Assembly: GCA_033851955.1 (NCBI GenBank)
Contig: JAWSVK010000011.1
Coordinates: 1 to 64,000, forward strand
Source of the DNA: Profundibacter sp033851955
GTDB taxonomy: Bacteria; Pseudomonadota; Alphaproteobacteria; Rhodobacterales; Rhodobacteraceae
Length of the DNA stretch: 64,000 bases
Direction of reading: 5' to 3'
Of the stretch, positions 26,338 to 35,173 are shown piece after piece. A model generated the notes under the pieces. It ran no database searches. It had not been told where the DNA came from and was given only the letters and a program-made list of their open reading frames with translations. Position 1 is the stretch's first letter; every line of letters begins with the position of its first letter. The position numbers and the translations under genes were made by a program.

Positions 26338-28269
26338 CTAAGATGGTTCGGGCTCCAACCCGTCATCTTTGGGCTTGCGTTTGACCTTGGCTTTTGGCTT
26401 TGGCTTGGTTTTAGGAATGGCCGTGACACTGGCTGTGTTGCCCTTATCAGTTCCGTCATCCTCGTCGTCCTCAACTTGGGGCGGCTCGCCCTTCATGACG
26501 CGCTTGATCTCGTCCCCTGTCAGCGTTTCGTATTCCAACAACCCCTGCGCAAGGCGCTCAAACTCGACCTTGTTCTTTTTGATGATCGCCAACGCATCAT
26601 CGTAGCCGTCATCAATAAATCGCTTCACTTCTTCTTCGATAATTTCCTTGGTGGTTGCCGACACGGAAACGCCCATCGTATTCCCAGAATATCCTCTGTG
26701 GGCCTCGGAATAGTCGATGTTACCAACCTTGTCAGACATCCCCCAGCGCATCACCATCAAACGCGCCAATCGGCTAGCTTGCTGAATGTCGCCTACAGGG
26801 CCGCTAGAAACGCTTGCAGCGCCGTATTGGAAAATCTCAGCAGCCTTGCCGGCCATTGTCATGGTGATTTTCTCGAGCGCCTCATCACGGAACATCTGCA
26901 ACTTGTCCATCTCAGGCAAAGACACAACCATGCCCAGGGCCCCGCCACGCGGAATGATCGTCGCTTTATAAACCGGATCGGTTTTGGTCAGTTTCAAACC
27001 AACAATCGCATGGCCCGCTTCATGATATGCGGTCTTTTCTTTTTGCTCATCCGTCAGCACCATCGAGCGGCGCTCAGCCCCCATCATCACCTTGTCTTTG
27101 GCAGCTTCAAAATCTTCCATCACAACAAAACGACGACCAAGACGCGCCGCCAACAAGGCAGCCTCATTGACCAAGTTGGCCAAATCAGCGCCGGAAAAGC
27201 CGGGCGTACCACGCGCAATGATGCGTAGATCAACGTCTGGCCCCAGCGGTGTTTTACGAGCATGCACCTGCAAAATCTTGTCGCGGCCCTTGATGTCAGG
27301 GTTTGGCACTTGAACTTGACGGTCAAACCGACCTGGGCGCAGGAGGGCTGGATCCAAAACATCCGCGCGGTTGGTGGCAGCCAAAATGATCACACCCTCA
27401 TTGGCGTCAAAGCCGTCCATCTCAACCAACAACTGGTTCAACGTCTGTTCACGCTCGTCATTGCCACCGCCGTAACCCGCACCACGCGAACGGCCAACGG
27501 CGTCGATTTCGTCGATGAACACAATGCAGGGCGCATTCTTTTTGGCCTGCTCGAACATATCGCGCACACGGCTGGCACCAACGCCAACAAACATTTCTAC
27601 AAAATCGGAACCAGAGATGGTGAAGAACGGCACTCCCGCCTCACCTGCGACCGAACGTGCCAACAAGGTTTTACCTGTACCAGGAGGGCCAATCAGCAGC
27701 GCCCCTTTGGGGATCTTGCCACCAAGGCGCGAATATTTCTGTGGGTTGCGTAAGAATTCAACGATTTCTTCCAGCTCTTCTTTGGCCTCATCAATGCCCG
27801 CAACATCGTCAAACGTCACACGACCCGATTTTTCGGTCAGCATCTTGGCTTTTGACTTGCCAAAGCCCATCGCGCCGCCTTTGCCGCCACCCTGCATGCG
27901 GTTCATCATAAAGAACCAAAACCCGATCAGCAAAAGCACGGGCAATAGCATCCCCACAAGAGACAAGAAACCAGATTGTTCCTGAGGCTCGGCCACAATC
28001 GCCACGTTATTGTCGATCAACAGCTGGGTGACATCGGTGTCACCAGGGCGAACGGTGGCATAATCATTACCATCAGTGCTGTGGAATTTGACGTTCTCAC
28101 CATCCAACGTAACAGATTCAACATTGCCGCTTTTTACCGCTTGCACGAACTCTGAATAGCCCAATGCACGGGACTGCAAGGCGCTCTCGCCATTGCTGAA
28201 CAGATTAAACAAAGCGAGGATCAGCATGAATAGCACGACCCAAAAAGCCATTTGTCTAGCGTTGCCCAC
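26338..28269 (-). CDS. ftsH: ATP-dependent zinc metalloprotease FtsH
   Basis: A 643-residue inner-membrane AAA protease for quality control of membrane and regulatory proteins. It has two N-terminal membrane segments (residues 6-27 and about 102-121) around a periplasmic domain, Walker A GPPGTGKT, Walker B IVFIDEIDA, the second region of homology ATNRADVLDPALLRPGRFD, and the zinc motif HEAGH. The C-terminal tail is unusual: after an acidic DDEDDG stretch it runs IPKTKPKPKAKVKRKPK, a Lys-Pro repeat. Last gene of the tol-tilS-ftsH series, 84 nt after tilS. Confidence 0.97.
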   Translation of the reverse strand: MGNARQMAFWVVLFMLILALFNLFSNGESALQSRALGYSEFVQAVKSGNVESVTLDGENVKFHSTDGNDYATVRPGDTDVTQLLIDNNVAIVAEPQEQSGFLSLVGMLLPVLLLIGFWFFMMNRMQGGGKGGAMGFGKSKAKMLTEKSGRVTFDDVAGIDEAKEELEEIVEFLRNPQKYSRLGGKIPKGALLIGPPGTGKTLLARSVAGEAGVPFFTISGSDFVEMFVGVGASRVRDMFEQAKKNAPCIVFIDEIDAVGRSRGAGYGGGNDEREQTLNQLLVEMDGFDANEGVIILAATNRADVLDPALLRPGRFDRQVQVPNPDIKGRDKILQVHARKTPLGPDVDLRIIARGTPGFSGADLANLVNEAALLAARLGRRFVVMEDFEAAKDKVMMGAERRSMVLTDEQKEKTAYHEAGHAIVGLKLTKTDPVYKATIIPRGGALGMVVSLPEMDKLQMFRDEALEKITMTMAGKAAEIFQYGAASVSSGPVGDIQQASRLARLMVMRWGMSDKVGNIDYSEAHRGYSGNTMGVSVSATTKEIIEEEVKRFIDDGYDDALAIIKKNKVEFERLAQGLLEYETLTGDEIKRVMKGEPPQVEDDEDDGTDKGNTASVTAIPKTKPKPKAKVKRKPKDDGLEPEPS

Positions 28270-28353
28270 AGGGGTTCTCCTTAAATCGGTTACATGGTGC
28301 TAAGATTCTGTCGTGGCACCCACCTGACTAAAATAGGGACTAGGTAGATTTGT

Positions 28354-29613
28354 TCAATGCGATATTACACAAGAAATGAAATGATCCTGCCCAAATAGCG
28401 ATTTCAACGACCATCCGTTCGGCAATCCGGCCAGTGGTGCGGCAATTAACGTCTGATTTTGCCACATGGCAGGCGTCGCCAAAAGGCAGGCGCGCGGCGA
28501 TCCCGTGCTGCGCCAATCGGGGCAATCGGCCAACCCTGCCTCGCCCAAGACACGAATTTCCAGCCCCTTGGCGTGCGGGCCACTAAACCGCCAACGCCCG
28601 TCCCAGACCTCATCACTGGCACAAACCGTATCCTTGACGGCCTGATGCTCGCGGGTGATGCGGATTTCGGTTTTGCTCCACAAAATCCTGCAACCGTGCA
28701 GAGTTGACGATTTACGCAGCCGTAATGCTCTCTCTGTGTCGGTCAAAGCTAGGCGACGAGGGCGGTATTGCGTCTTCGAGACCCAGCGCAATGCATGAGA
28801 CAGTAGCCGTGAGTGGATTTCCGCGGGGAGCAGGTTGAACGCCTGCCGCGCCAGCAGCACATCACCGTTTTGGACAGTGGCAATATCGGCAGCTGCATTT
28901 TGGGTTTGAATTGCCAACGCTTGCCGTGCCGGTTGCAAATCTTGCGCAGTGCCAGCCAACCGCTCAACATCGATCCCCAAGGGGGCCAAAGCCTTCAGGA
29001 CTTTGCGCGCCTTAACGCGCTCAAATCTCTCATCCTCATTTGAGGGGTCATCAATCCAATTAATGTTGTGACGCACTAAGTGATCGCGCAGTTGTTGTCG
29101 GTGTAGAAGCAGGGCCGGGCGCACCCATTCGACTCCGTCGGTTTTGCGCCTTTGCTGCATTCCCGACAACCCATCCACACCCGACCCACGCGCTAATCGC
29201 ATCAAAAATGTTTCCGCTTGATCATCCGCCGTGTGTCCAAGGGCAATCGTCTCAATGCCGCGGGCCTTCGCCCAATCCGTCATCAAACGATACCGCGCGC
29301 GCCGTGCCTGATCCTGCAAATTGCCTTTGCCGTCCCAGCCCGTCCAGTTCAATGTGGTGTGGGAAATTCCAAGCCCAGCGCAAAACTCGCCCACGCCTTT
29401 GGCCTCGTCTGCAGCCGCCTTGCGCAAGCCGTGATCAACCGTGACAGCGTGCAAAACCACGCCTTTTTCACCCGCCCAACGATGTAGCAGGTGCAACATC
29501 GCCATTGAATCACTACCGCCCGAAACCGCAACGCCAACTAACTTTGGTGTATCAGACGCGAAAGCTTGGCCAAAAAAGTCGAGAAGTATTTCATCGATCG
29601 TGCTCAACTGCAC
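28354..29613 (-). CDS. tilS: tRNA(Ile)-lysidine synthetase
   Basis: A 419-residue N-type ATP pyrophosphatase that converts the wobble cytidine of tRNA-Ile(CAU) to lysidine, an essential step. PP-loop SGGSDS at residues 31-36, AVTVDHGLR and GHTADDQAETFLMRL are present. The GTG start at 29613 overlaps the ybgF stop by 10 nt; a TTG two codons later is an alternative. The order ybgF-tilS-ftsH is conserved in alphaproteobacteria. Confidence 0.95.
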   Translation of the reverse strand: MQLSTIDEILLDFFGQAFASDTPKLVGVAVSGGSDSMAMLHLLHRWAGEKGVVLHAVTVDHGLRKAAADEAKGVGEFCAGLGISHTTLNWTGWDGKGNLQDQARRARYRLMTDWAKARGIETIALGHTADDQAETFLMRLARGSGVDGLSGMQQRRKTDGVEWVRPALLLHRQQLRDHLVRHNINWIDDPSNEDERFERVKARKVLKALAPLGIDVERLAGTAQDLQPARQALAIQTQNAAADIATVQNGDVLLARQAFNLLPAEIHSRLLSHALRWVSKTQYRPRRLALTDTERALRLRKSSTLHGCRILWSKTEIRITREHQAVKDTVCASDEVWDGRWRFSGPHAKGLEIRVLGEAGLADCPDWRSTGSPRACLLATPAMWQNQTLIAAPLAGLPNGWSLKSLFGQDHFISCVISH

Positions 29614-30425
29614 CCCAGATTGCGCATAGACGATTGCGCCTCAAGCACCATTTCCGAGTTTGGATAGCGGATTGCAACTTCGCCCAAGGTCACGCAGGCC
29701 TCGTTTTGTTGACCAAGTGCGCCCAGCGATGTGCCCAGCTTATACAGGGCTGCGGGCGCCTTAGGGCCGTCAGCTGCGCCAGAAAAACTCTCAAGATAGG
29801 CCCGTGCCGCGCTGGACATTTCACCAAGATTTTCAAAGGCCTGACCACGCATGTAATGCGCATCCGCGCTCATTGGCCCGCCCGGGTAGGTCGTGGTAAA
29901 GGCCTCAAACTGTTCAGCGGCGCTGCGAAAGTCACCGGAGGCGAGCGCCGCCTGCGCCCGCTCAAAGTCACTGCGTTCACCAACCGCCAATTCGGCTGTA
30001 TCAAGTGTGCTGGGGGGCGGTGTGGTCGGGCTGTTGGTCACACTGCCACCGCCTAATGTACTGGTTTCACCTAGGGAGCCAACATCGCCACCTTCCAACT
30101 CAACCAATCGAAACTCCAGATCACCAATCCGGTTGGTGCCATCCGCAACAACGCGGTTGATGCGGTTTTCCAATTGCTCGGATTTTGCCGTCAGCTTTTG
30201 CAGGGCCGCCTCAATCGCATCTATGCGCTCAAGCGGCGTGTTGCCACCCACATTGGCACCGGGCGTTCCCGTGGTGGACAACTCACGCTTTAGCCGCTGC
30301 ACTTCGACAAACAACACCGACAGTTCTTGGCGAATATCAGCCAGCGTTTGCTCATCCGCCTGTGCGGCCACAGGCGCTGTCCAAATCACAGACAGCCCAA
30401 TAATAAGCGCGAGTATCCTAGTCAT
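29604..30425 (-). CDS. ybgF: Tol-Pal system protein YbgF/CpoB
   Basis: A 273-residue periplasmic protein: signal peptide (about residues 1-21), coiled-coil N-terminal trimerisation segment (about 25-100, with LRQELSVLFVEVQRLKREL and KLTAKSEQLENRINRV), a Gly/Thr/Ser linker, and C-terminal TPR repeats from about residue 150 (FERAQAALASGDFRSAAEQF). In E. coli CpoB links Tol-Pal action with peptidoglycan synthesis at the septum. It lies 14 nt after pal. Confidence 0.92.
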   Translation of the reverse strand: MTRILALIIGLSVIWTAPVAAQADEQTLADIRQELSVLFVEVQRLKRELSTTGTPGANVGGNTPLERIDAIEAALQKLTAKSEQLENRINRVVADGTNRIGDLEFRLVELEGGDVGSLGETSTLGGGSVTNSPTTPPPSTLDTAELAVGERSDFERAQAALASGDFRSAAEQFEAFTTTYPGGPMSADAHYMRGQAFENLGEMSSAARAYLESFSGAADGPKAPAALYKLGTSLGALGQQNEACVTLGEVAIRYPNSEMVLEAQSSMRNLGCS

Positions 30426-30439
30426 TCATCAGTCCTTCG

Positions 30440-30952
30440 TTAAACGCCAGCGCCGGCTGAAATCACAGTGACTGCACGGCGGTTTTTGGCGTAACACGCC
30501 TCAGCCGAACAAACCTCAAGCGGGCGCTCTTTACCGTATGTTAGCGTGCGCAGGCGGCTGGCGGCAATCCCTTGTGAAATCAGAAACTCGGATACCGCAT
30601 TGGCGCGGCGTGCACCCAAAGCAAGGTTATATTCCCTCGTGCCCTGCTCGTCCGCATGACCCTCGATGATCGCGGCATATTCGGGATTGGCCTGCAACCA
30701 ACCAGCTTGGGCCGTCAACGTGGCGCGCCCTGCCGGGGTCAAGGTGCTGGTGTCGACAGCAAACAACACACGGTCGCCAATGGTTTGGCTGAAATAGGCG
30801 GGTGAATTTGGATTGGACGCCGGATCGATTGGCGTCACCGCGCCGGTCCCTGCCCCGGCACCCGTGCCGTTTCCGGCTAGGTTGTCAGGGTTGGTACAGG
30901 CGCCAAGGCCCAATGCTGCAACAACAAAGATCGCTTTATGTAGATGTGTCAT
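30440..30952 (-). CDS. pal: Peptidoglycan-associated lipoprotein Pal
   Basis: A 170-residue outer-membrane lipoprotein with lipobox LGAC (Cys19), a short Gly/Asn/Thr linker and an OmpA-type domain (about residues 60-165, with IEGHADEQGTREYNLALGAR) that binds meso-diaminopimelate. ATG 30952 was chosen since the signal peptide MTHLHKAIFVVAALGLGAC starts there; the in-frame upstream stretch is charged. It is the cell-wall anchor of the Tol-Pal machine. Confidence 0.95.
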   Translation of the reverse strand: MTHLHKAIFVVAALGLGACTNPDNLAGNGTGAGAGTGAVTPIDPASNPNSPAYFSQTIGDRVLFAVDTSTLTPAGRATLTAQAGWLQANPEYAAIIEGHADEQGTREYNLALGARRANAVSEFLISQGIAASRLRTLTYGKERPLEVCSAEACYAKNRRAVTVISAGAGV

Positions 30953-31058
30953 GTGTATACCTGCTTTTGTTTTTATCGGCTCGATTGCCTTTTTCATACC
31001 ATTTCACGCACCAAATGGGAACGCGTTTCGTTTTTACACTGCCTCACCGCCAACACCG

Positions 31059-32384
31059 CTATTTCAACAAAGGTGACCACGCCGGATCAGACGCACCGCC
31101 CTCTGTGGTTACCCGTCGTAAGTTGCGCCCGCTAATATCAACAGAATAAAGCCCGACTTGCCCTCCGGCCCCCGCACTTTCACGCATAAACATAATCACA
31201 CGGCCATTGGGGGACCAGCTTGGCCCCTCGTCCAAAAACGATGCCGTCAACAAGCGTTCGTCCGCGCCATCAACCCGCATCACGCCGATGTGAAACCGTC
31301 CACCGCTTTGTTTGGTGAAGGCAATCAAGTCGCCACGCGGCGACCAAACGGGTGTGCCGTAACGTCCAGCACCAAAGCTGATCCGCTGCGCCTCGCCACC
31401 GTTTGCAGACATGATATAAAGCTGTTGATTGCCCGAACGATCGCTTTCAAACACGATCTGCTTGCCGTCGGGCGAAAAACTGGGCGCCGTTTCAATTGAG
31501 GGCTCAGACGTCAGGCGCACAGGCGCACCGCTGCCGATGTCCATGCGGTAAATGTCGGTGTTGCCGCCGGACGAAAGCGAATAAACCACCGTCTGCCCAT
31601 TGGGCGAAAATCGCGGCGCGAATGACATCGTGCCTGGTTGATCCGCCAAGGCACGACGACCAACCGAAGCCACATCCAACACATAAATCTTTGGGAAACC
31701 GGATTCGTAAGACGTATAAAGCACCCGATCACCCGTAGGCGAAAACCGTGGGGCTAAAACCAGCGACCGACTGTCGGTCAAGAATTGCACATTGGCACCA
31801 TCATAGTCCATGATTGCCAAGCGCTTTTTGCGCTCGTTCTTAGGGCCGGTTTCTGACACGAACACCACGCGACTGTCAAAATACGCGCCCTCGCCCGTGA
31901 TCCGGCTATAGGCCGCATCCGCCACCTTATGCGCCATGCGTCGCCAGCTGGTGGTGGTGCCGCCAAATTGCAGACCGTCACCCAGCGCCGCGCCCGAAAA
32001 CACATCAAACAAACGAAATTTCACAGTGACAGAGTTACCGCTCACATTGACCGCCCCGACAATCAACGCCTGGGCATTGATCGCCTTCCAGTCGGCATAC
32101 TGCACGGGGCTATTGAAATTGGTAACGGTTGAGATGAACGCCTCTTTTGATATCTCGCGAAACAATCCTGTACCCGTCAAATCCTCTGCCACCACGCGGG
32201 CGATCTGATTGGCCATGGCGTTGGCTTCTGCATTTTCAGCAACAAAACTCGGCACAGCAAAGGGCATCGGCTCGATATTGGGATCGTCCAATTCAAGGTT
32301 CAACTCGGCCATTGTGGCCGTCGGCAGGCCCACCAAGACAACTGTGACCGCCAAAAGAAGGGCCGTAATTCGGGACAAGATCAT
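31059..32384 (-). CDS. tolB: Tol-Pal system beta-propeller protein TolB
   Basis: A 441-residue periplasmic protein: cleavable signal peptide ending near TMA-E at about residue 27, N-terminal TolB domain, and a WD-like beta-propeller with repeated units such as LAPRFSPTGDRVLYTS, FAPRFSPNGQTVVYSL and TAPSFSPDGKQIVFES. It shuttles between Pal and TolA. Its ATG overlaps the tolA stop (ATGA), so the two are translationally coupled. Confidence 0.96.
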   Translation of the reverse strand: MILSRITALLLAVTVVLVGLPTATMAELNLELDDPNIEPMPFAVPSFVAENAEANAMANQIARVVAEDLTGTGLFREISKEAFISTVTNFNSPVQYADWKAINAQALIVGAVNVSGNSVTVKFRLFDVFSGAALGDGLQFGGTTTSWRRMAHKVADAAYSRITGEGAYFDSRVVFVSETGPKNERKKRLAIMDYDGANVQFLTDSRSLVLAPRFSPTGDRVLYTSYESGFPKIYVLDVASVGRRALADQPGTMSFAPRFSPNGQTVVYSLSSGGNTDIYRMDIGSGAPVRLTSEPSIETAPSFSPDGKQIVFESDRSGNQQLYIMSANGGEAQRISFGAGRYGTPVWSPRGDLIAFTKQSGGRFHIGVMRVDGADERLLTASFLDEGPSWSPNGRVIMFMRESAGAGGQVGLYSVDISGRNLRRVTTEGGASDPAWSPLLK

Positions 32385-33481
32385 CTAAGACTCCTATTGC
32401 TAGGGTTAAAGGTAATGTTAATAATTTTCCACTGTTCGTATTTTTCAATCGGCAGTTTATAGCCAGTCGCGCCGCAACGGATGATAGCACGGCGTGCCGC
32501 CTCATACCCCTGCTTCGCCGCCGCTTCAGTTCCGCCCTCAAAGCCGGTCATTCTGATCGAGCCAACATTCGGCTTGCCGTTTTGTGCCAGTTCGAACCGC
32601 ACGGTGACTTTGGTTTGCAGCGCTGCGGTCGACAAGGCACCAACATTCCAGCAGCGCCGCACATCAACCAAAAACGCGTCCTTCTCACCGCCTGTCACAG
32701 GCGGACCAGTGGGGGCGGATGTCTGTGCGGCGGCGGTGTCTTGTTGCGCCTCGGCCAAGGCCTCGGCAATTGCATCACGGGTACTATCAGTGGCTGCCGC
32801 GGCGGTTTCCACTGGAGGCGTTGGCCGTTGTGGGCGAGCCGAAGGCCGTGACGATCTGGTCGGGGCCGAACTTGGTGGCTCGTCCGCTTCAGTCACAATC
32901 ACATCCGTAGTCTCTTCGGGAGCTGTTGTTTCATCCGCCTCACTTGTGTCAGTCGCATCGGCCTCTTGCGTCGGCGCAACCTGCACATCATCGGCCACCA
33001 CAGTATCAGGGGGCGGGGCCTCAACGGGGGTTGGGGCAACCCGCGGCGCGGGTCGCGGCGAAGACGTGGTGGCAGGCGGAGCCAAAACCACAGGCGTATT
33101 GTCAACAGGCGGCTCTACCACCTCGGGCGACGCATCAACCGGATCGGGCAATGATGGCGGGGCTTCAACCACATCTGGCGCTTCATCTACGGGCGGTGGC
33201 GCTTCCTCGACCGGAGGCGTTGGCACCTCGGGTGGTGCCTCGACCACGGGCGGGTCAGGCGGGGTATCCTCCACAACAGGTGGCGTTGGTGTGGGGATGT
33301 CTTGCAGTGCCTCGGGCGCGGGTTGCGGCGCGCTTAACGCGGCAAAATCCTCGGATGAAATGATCGACACTTCAGCCACTTTCATCGCGTCGTCCGGCGC
33401 ACGCGAAAACAGCCCGCCAATCAAGGCCCAAGCCAACAGGGCGCCATGCCCAATACCCGATATGTAGTGGCCCGTTGCCAT
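32381..33481 (-). CDS. tolA: TolA-like energy-transducing protein
   Basis: A 366-residue protein placed between tolR and tolB. One N-terminal membrane segment (about residues 8-26) precedes a very long Pro/Val/Glu-rich central region (about 50-260) and a C-terminal domain with VRRCWNVG and a second cysteine (IIRCGATG). E. coli TolA has a helical Ala/Lys-rich middle domain; the proline-rich stalk here is more like TonB but is usual in Rhodobacterales. It should span the periplasm to pull TolB and Pal. The repeats leave the opposite strand open over much of its length, which is not coding. Confidence 0.88.
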   Translation of the reverse strand: MATGHYISGIGHGALLAWALIGGLFSRAPDDAMKVAEVSIISSEDFAALSAPQPAPEALQDIPTPTPPVVEDTPPDPPVVEAPPEVPTPPVEEAPPPVDEAPDVVEAPPSLPDPVDASPEVVEPPVDNTPVVLAPPATTSSPRPAPRVAPTPVEAPPPDTVVADDVQVAPTQEADATDTSEADETTAPEETTDVIVTEADEPPSSAPTRSSRPSARPQRPTPPVETAAAATDSTRDAIAEALAEAQQDTAAAQTSAPTGPPVTGGEKDAFLVDVRRCWNVGALSTAALQTKVTVRFELAQNGKPNVGSIRMTGFEGGTEAAAKQGYEAARRAIIRCGATGYKLPIEKYEQWKIINITFNPSNRSLR

Positions 33482-33485
33482 CCGA

Positions 33486-33959
33486 TTAGCCGCCGCTGCC
33501 GTCTAATGCAGGGCCACCGGAATCTGTCACCAGACCGATGTTGGAAAACCCGCCAGCATTCAACGCGCCCATAACCTTGGCAAAACTGTCATAGGGCAAG
33601 GTGCCATCAGCCCGCAGGAATATCATGTCACCGTCGCGTTCCGCCGCAATCGCGCGCAGTTTCGGGATCAGCTGATCCATCGCAATTTCGGTTTCTTGCA
33701 CCATGATCAACCCATCCGCCGTCAGAGTGATTGTCAGCGGTTCTTCTTGCTCGCTTGGCAACGCGCTGGCCGCGGTTTCCGGCAATTTCACCGGAACACC
33801 AACCGTCACCAAAGGTGCGGCCACCATAAAGATGATCAACAACACCAACATCACATCCACGAACGGCGTGATGTTGATTTCGCTCATGGCACTTGCATTG
33901 CCCCCACGACGCCGCCGACGACGTCGCCCGCTCTGGTTCTTTTGGATGACGCTTGCCAT
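33486..33959 (-). CDS. tolR: Tol-Pal proton channel subunit TolR
   Basis: A 157-residue ExbD/TolR protein. A striking cytoplasmic run of Arg (residues 12-18, GRRRRRRRGG) precedes the single membrane helix NITPFVDVMLVLLIIFMV, whose aspartate is the proton-carrying residue. The periplasmic domain follows. It is one base from tolQ and 4 nt from tolA. Confidence 0.95.
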   Translation of the reverse strand: MASVIQKNQSGRRRRRRRGGNASAMSEINITPFVDVMLVLLIIFMVAAPLVTVGVPVKLPETAASALPSEQEEPLTITLTADGLIMVQETEIAMDQLIPKLRAIAAERDGDMIFLRADGTLPYDSFAKVMGALNAGGFSNIGLVTDSGGPALDGSGG

Positions 33960-33960
33960 A

Positions 33961-34656
33961 TCAGCTGTCCAACTGGCGGCTTAGGATCGTGGCGAATTCA
34001 TCCGCAAAGGCTTCATATCCTGAAATAATCCGGTCACTGTCCGAGGACAGCTTGTTGTAAAATACCACCGCCGGGATCGCCGCCAACAGGCCAAGACCGG
34101 TCGCCAACAAAGCCTCGGCAATGCCCGGCGCAACCACGGCCAAATTGGTGCTTTGCTGCTGCGCAATCTCGATGAACGCATTCATGATGCCCCAAACCGT
34201 GCCGAACAATCCGACAAACGGCGCGGTCGACCCAACAGTTGCGATAAACGACATGCCGCTGTTCAATTTTTCGGCCTCTTTGGCAATCGCCACATCCATC
34301 GAGCGATCAATCCGCGCTTGTGCACCTGCAATCAACCCGCCGTCTTCGCGGTGCGAGCGTCGCCATTCCATCATACCCGCAGCAAAAACCTTCTCGGACG
34401 GCCCATCTGGGTCCGCACCAATCTTGTCGAACAATTCATCCAACGGCTCGCCCGACCAAAAATCACGATCAAACACTTCGGCCTCTGCCCGCGTTTTACG
34501 ATAGGCGAACAGTTTGGTGATAATGATCGACCATGACCAAAACGAGGCCACCATCAACAACAGCATCACCAGTTTTACAGTAAGGGTTGCACGCAAGAAA
34601 AGCGCCAAAAAGGAGAAATCAATCTCCTGCGCCATCGCAAGGGTCTCAGTTTCCAT
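33961..34656 (-). CDS. tolQ: Tol-Pal proton channel subunit TolQ
   Basis: A 231-residue MotA/TolQ/ExbB-family protein with three membrane segments (about residues 15-38, 130-155 and 170-195) and the conserved TVGSTAPFVGLFGTVWGIMNAF and GIAEALLATGLGLLAAIPAVV regions. With TolR it uses the proton motive force to energise TolA. An AGCAGG ribosome site precedes the ATG; 126 nt separate it from ybgC. Confidence 0.96.
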   Translation of the reverse strand: METETLAMAQEIDFSFLALFLRATLTVKLVMLLLMVASFWSWSIIITKLFAYRKTRAEAEVFDRDFWSGEPLDELFDKIGADPDGPSEKVFAAGMMEWRRSHREDGGLIAGAQARIDRSMDVAIAKEAEKLNSGMSFIATVGSTAPFVGLFGTVWGIMNAFIEIAQQQSTNLAVVAPGIAEALLATGLGLLAAIPAVVFYNKLSSDSDRIISGYEAFADEFATILSRQLDS

Positions 34657-34782
34657 ATACCTGCTCTTTTTTGTTTGGCCACTCTAACGGCAGCTCTGAC
34701 TAACAGCAGATATAGGGGGTATTTTAGGGGAAAGCTATCAATTGCGCGTCATAACGCTGTGCGTGTGGCGGATTTTGGGCGA

Positions 34783-35172
34783 TTAATGCAACAATTGGCG
34801 GATATTTGCCGGCATTCTGGCCACTTGGCCCCCGTCCGTGACCACAACAACGGTGACAATCGCGTGAAACAGCGCCTCAGTGCCGCGTTTCACCACCTGA
34901 TCCATAATCAAGCGCGCGCCTGTCACCTGCACGACTTCGGTTTCGACCACCAGTTCATCATCCAAATGCGCCGATGCTAAATAATCCGCCTCGACCCGCC
35001 GCACCACAAAAACCTGCCCCGCGTCTTTCATGGCCCGCTGATCAATCCCTAGGCCGCGCACCCAGTCCGAGCGCGCCCGCTCGATATACCGCAGATAATT
35101 GGCATAATAGACAATACCAGCCATGTCGGTATCCTCGTAATAGACGCGTATATCCAGCTTATGTGTCATCAA
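34783..35172 (-). CDS. ybgC: Acyl-CoA thioesterase YbgC
   Basis: A 129-residue hot-dog-fold thioesterase with the family motif YYEDTDMAGIVYYANYLRY containing the catalytic aspartate. YbgC proteins hydrolyse short acyl-CoA or acyl-ACP and are regularly encoded first in tol-pal operons, perhaps linking phospholipid synthesis with envelope constriction. It starts 1 nt after the upstream membrane-protein gene's stop. Confidence 0.93.
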   Translation of the reverse strand: MMTHKLDIRVYYEDTDMAGIVYYANYLRYIERARSDWVRGLGIDQRAMKDAGQVFVVRRVEADYLASAHLDDELVVETEVVQVTGARLIMDQVVKRGTEALFHAIVTVVVVTDGGQVARMPANIRQLLH

Positions 35173-35173
35173 C

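Noticed and set aside
32481..33467. Long plus-strand frame opposite tolA
   Set aside because: Antisense reading of the proline-rich repeats, giving a Ser/Gly/Ala-rich nonsense protein; tolA is fixed by operon context.
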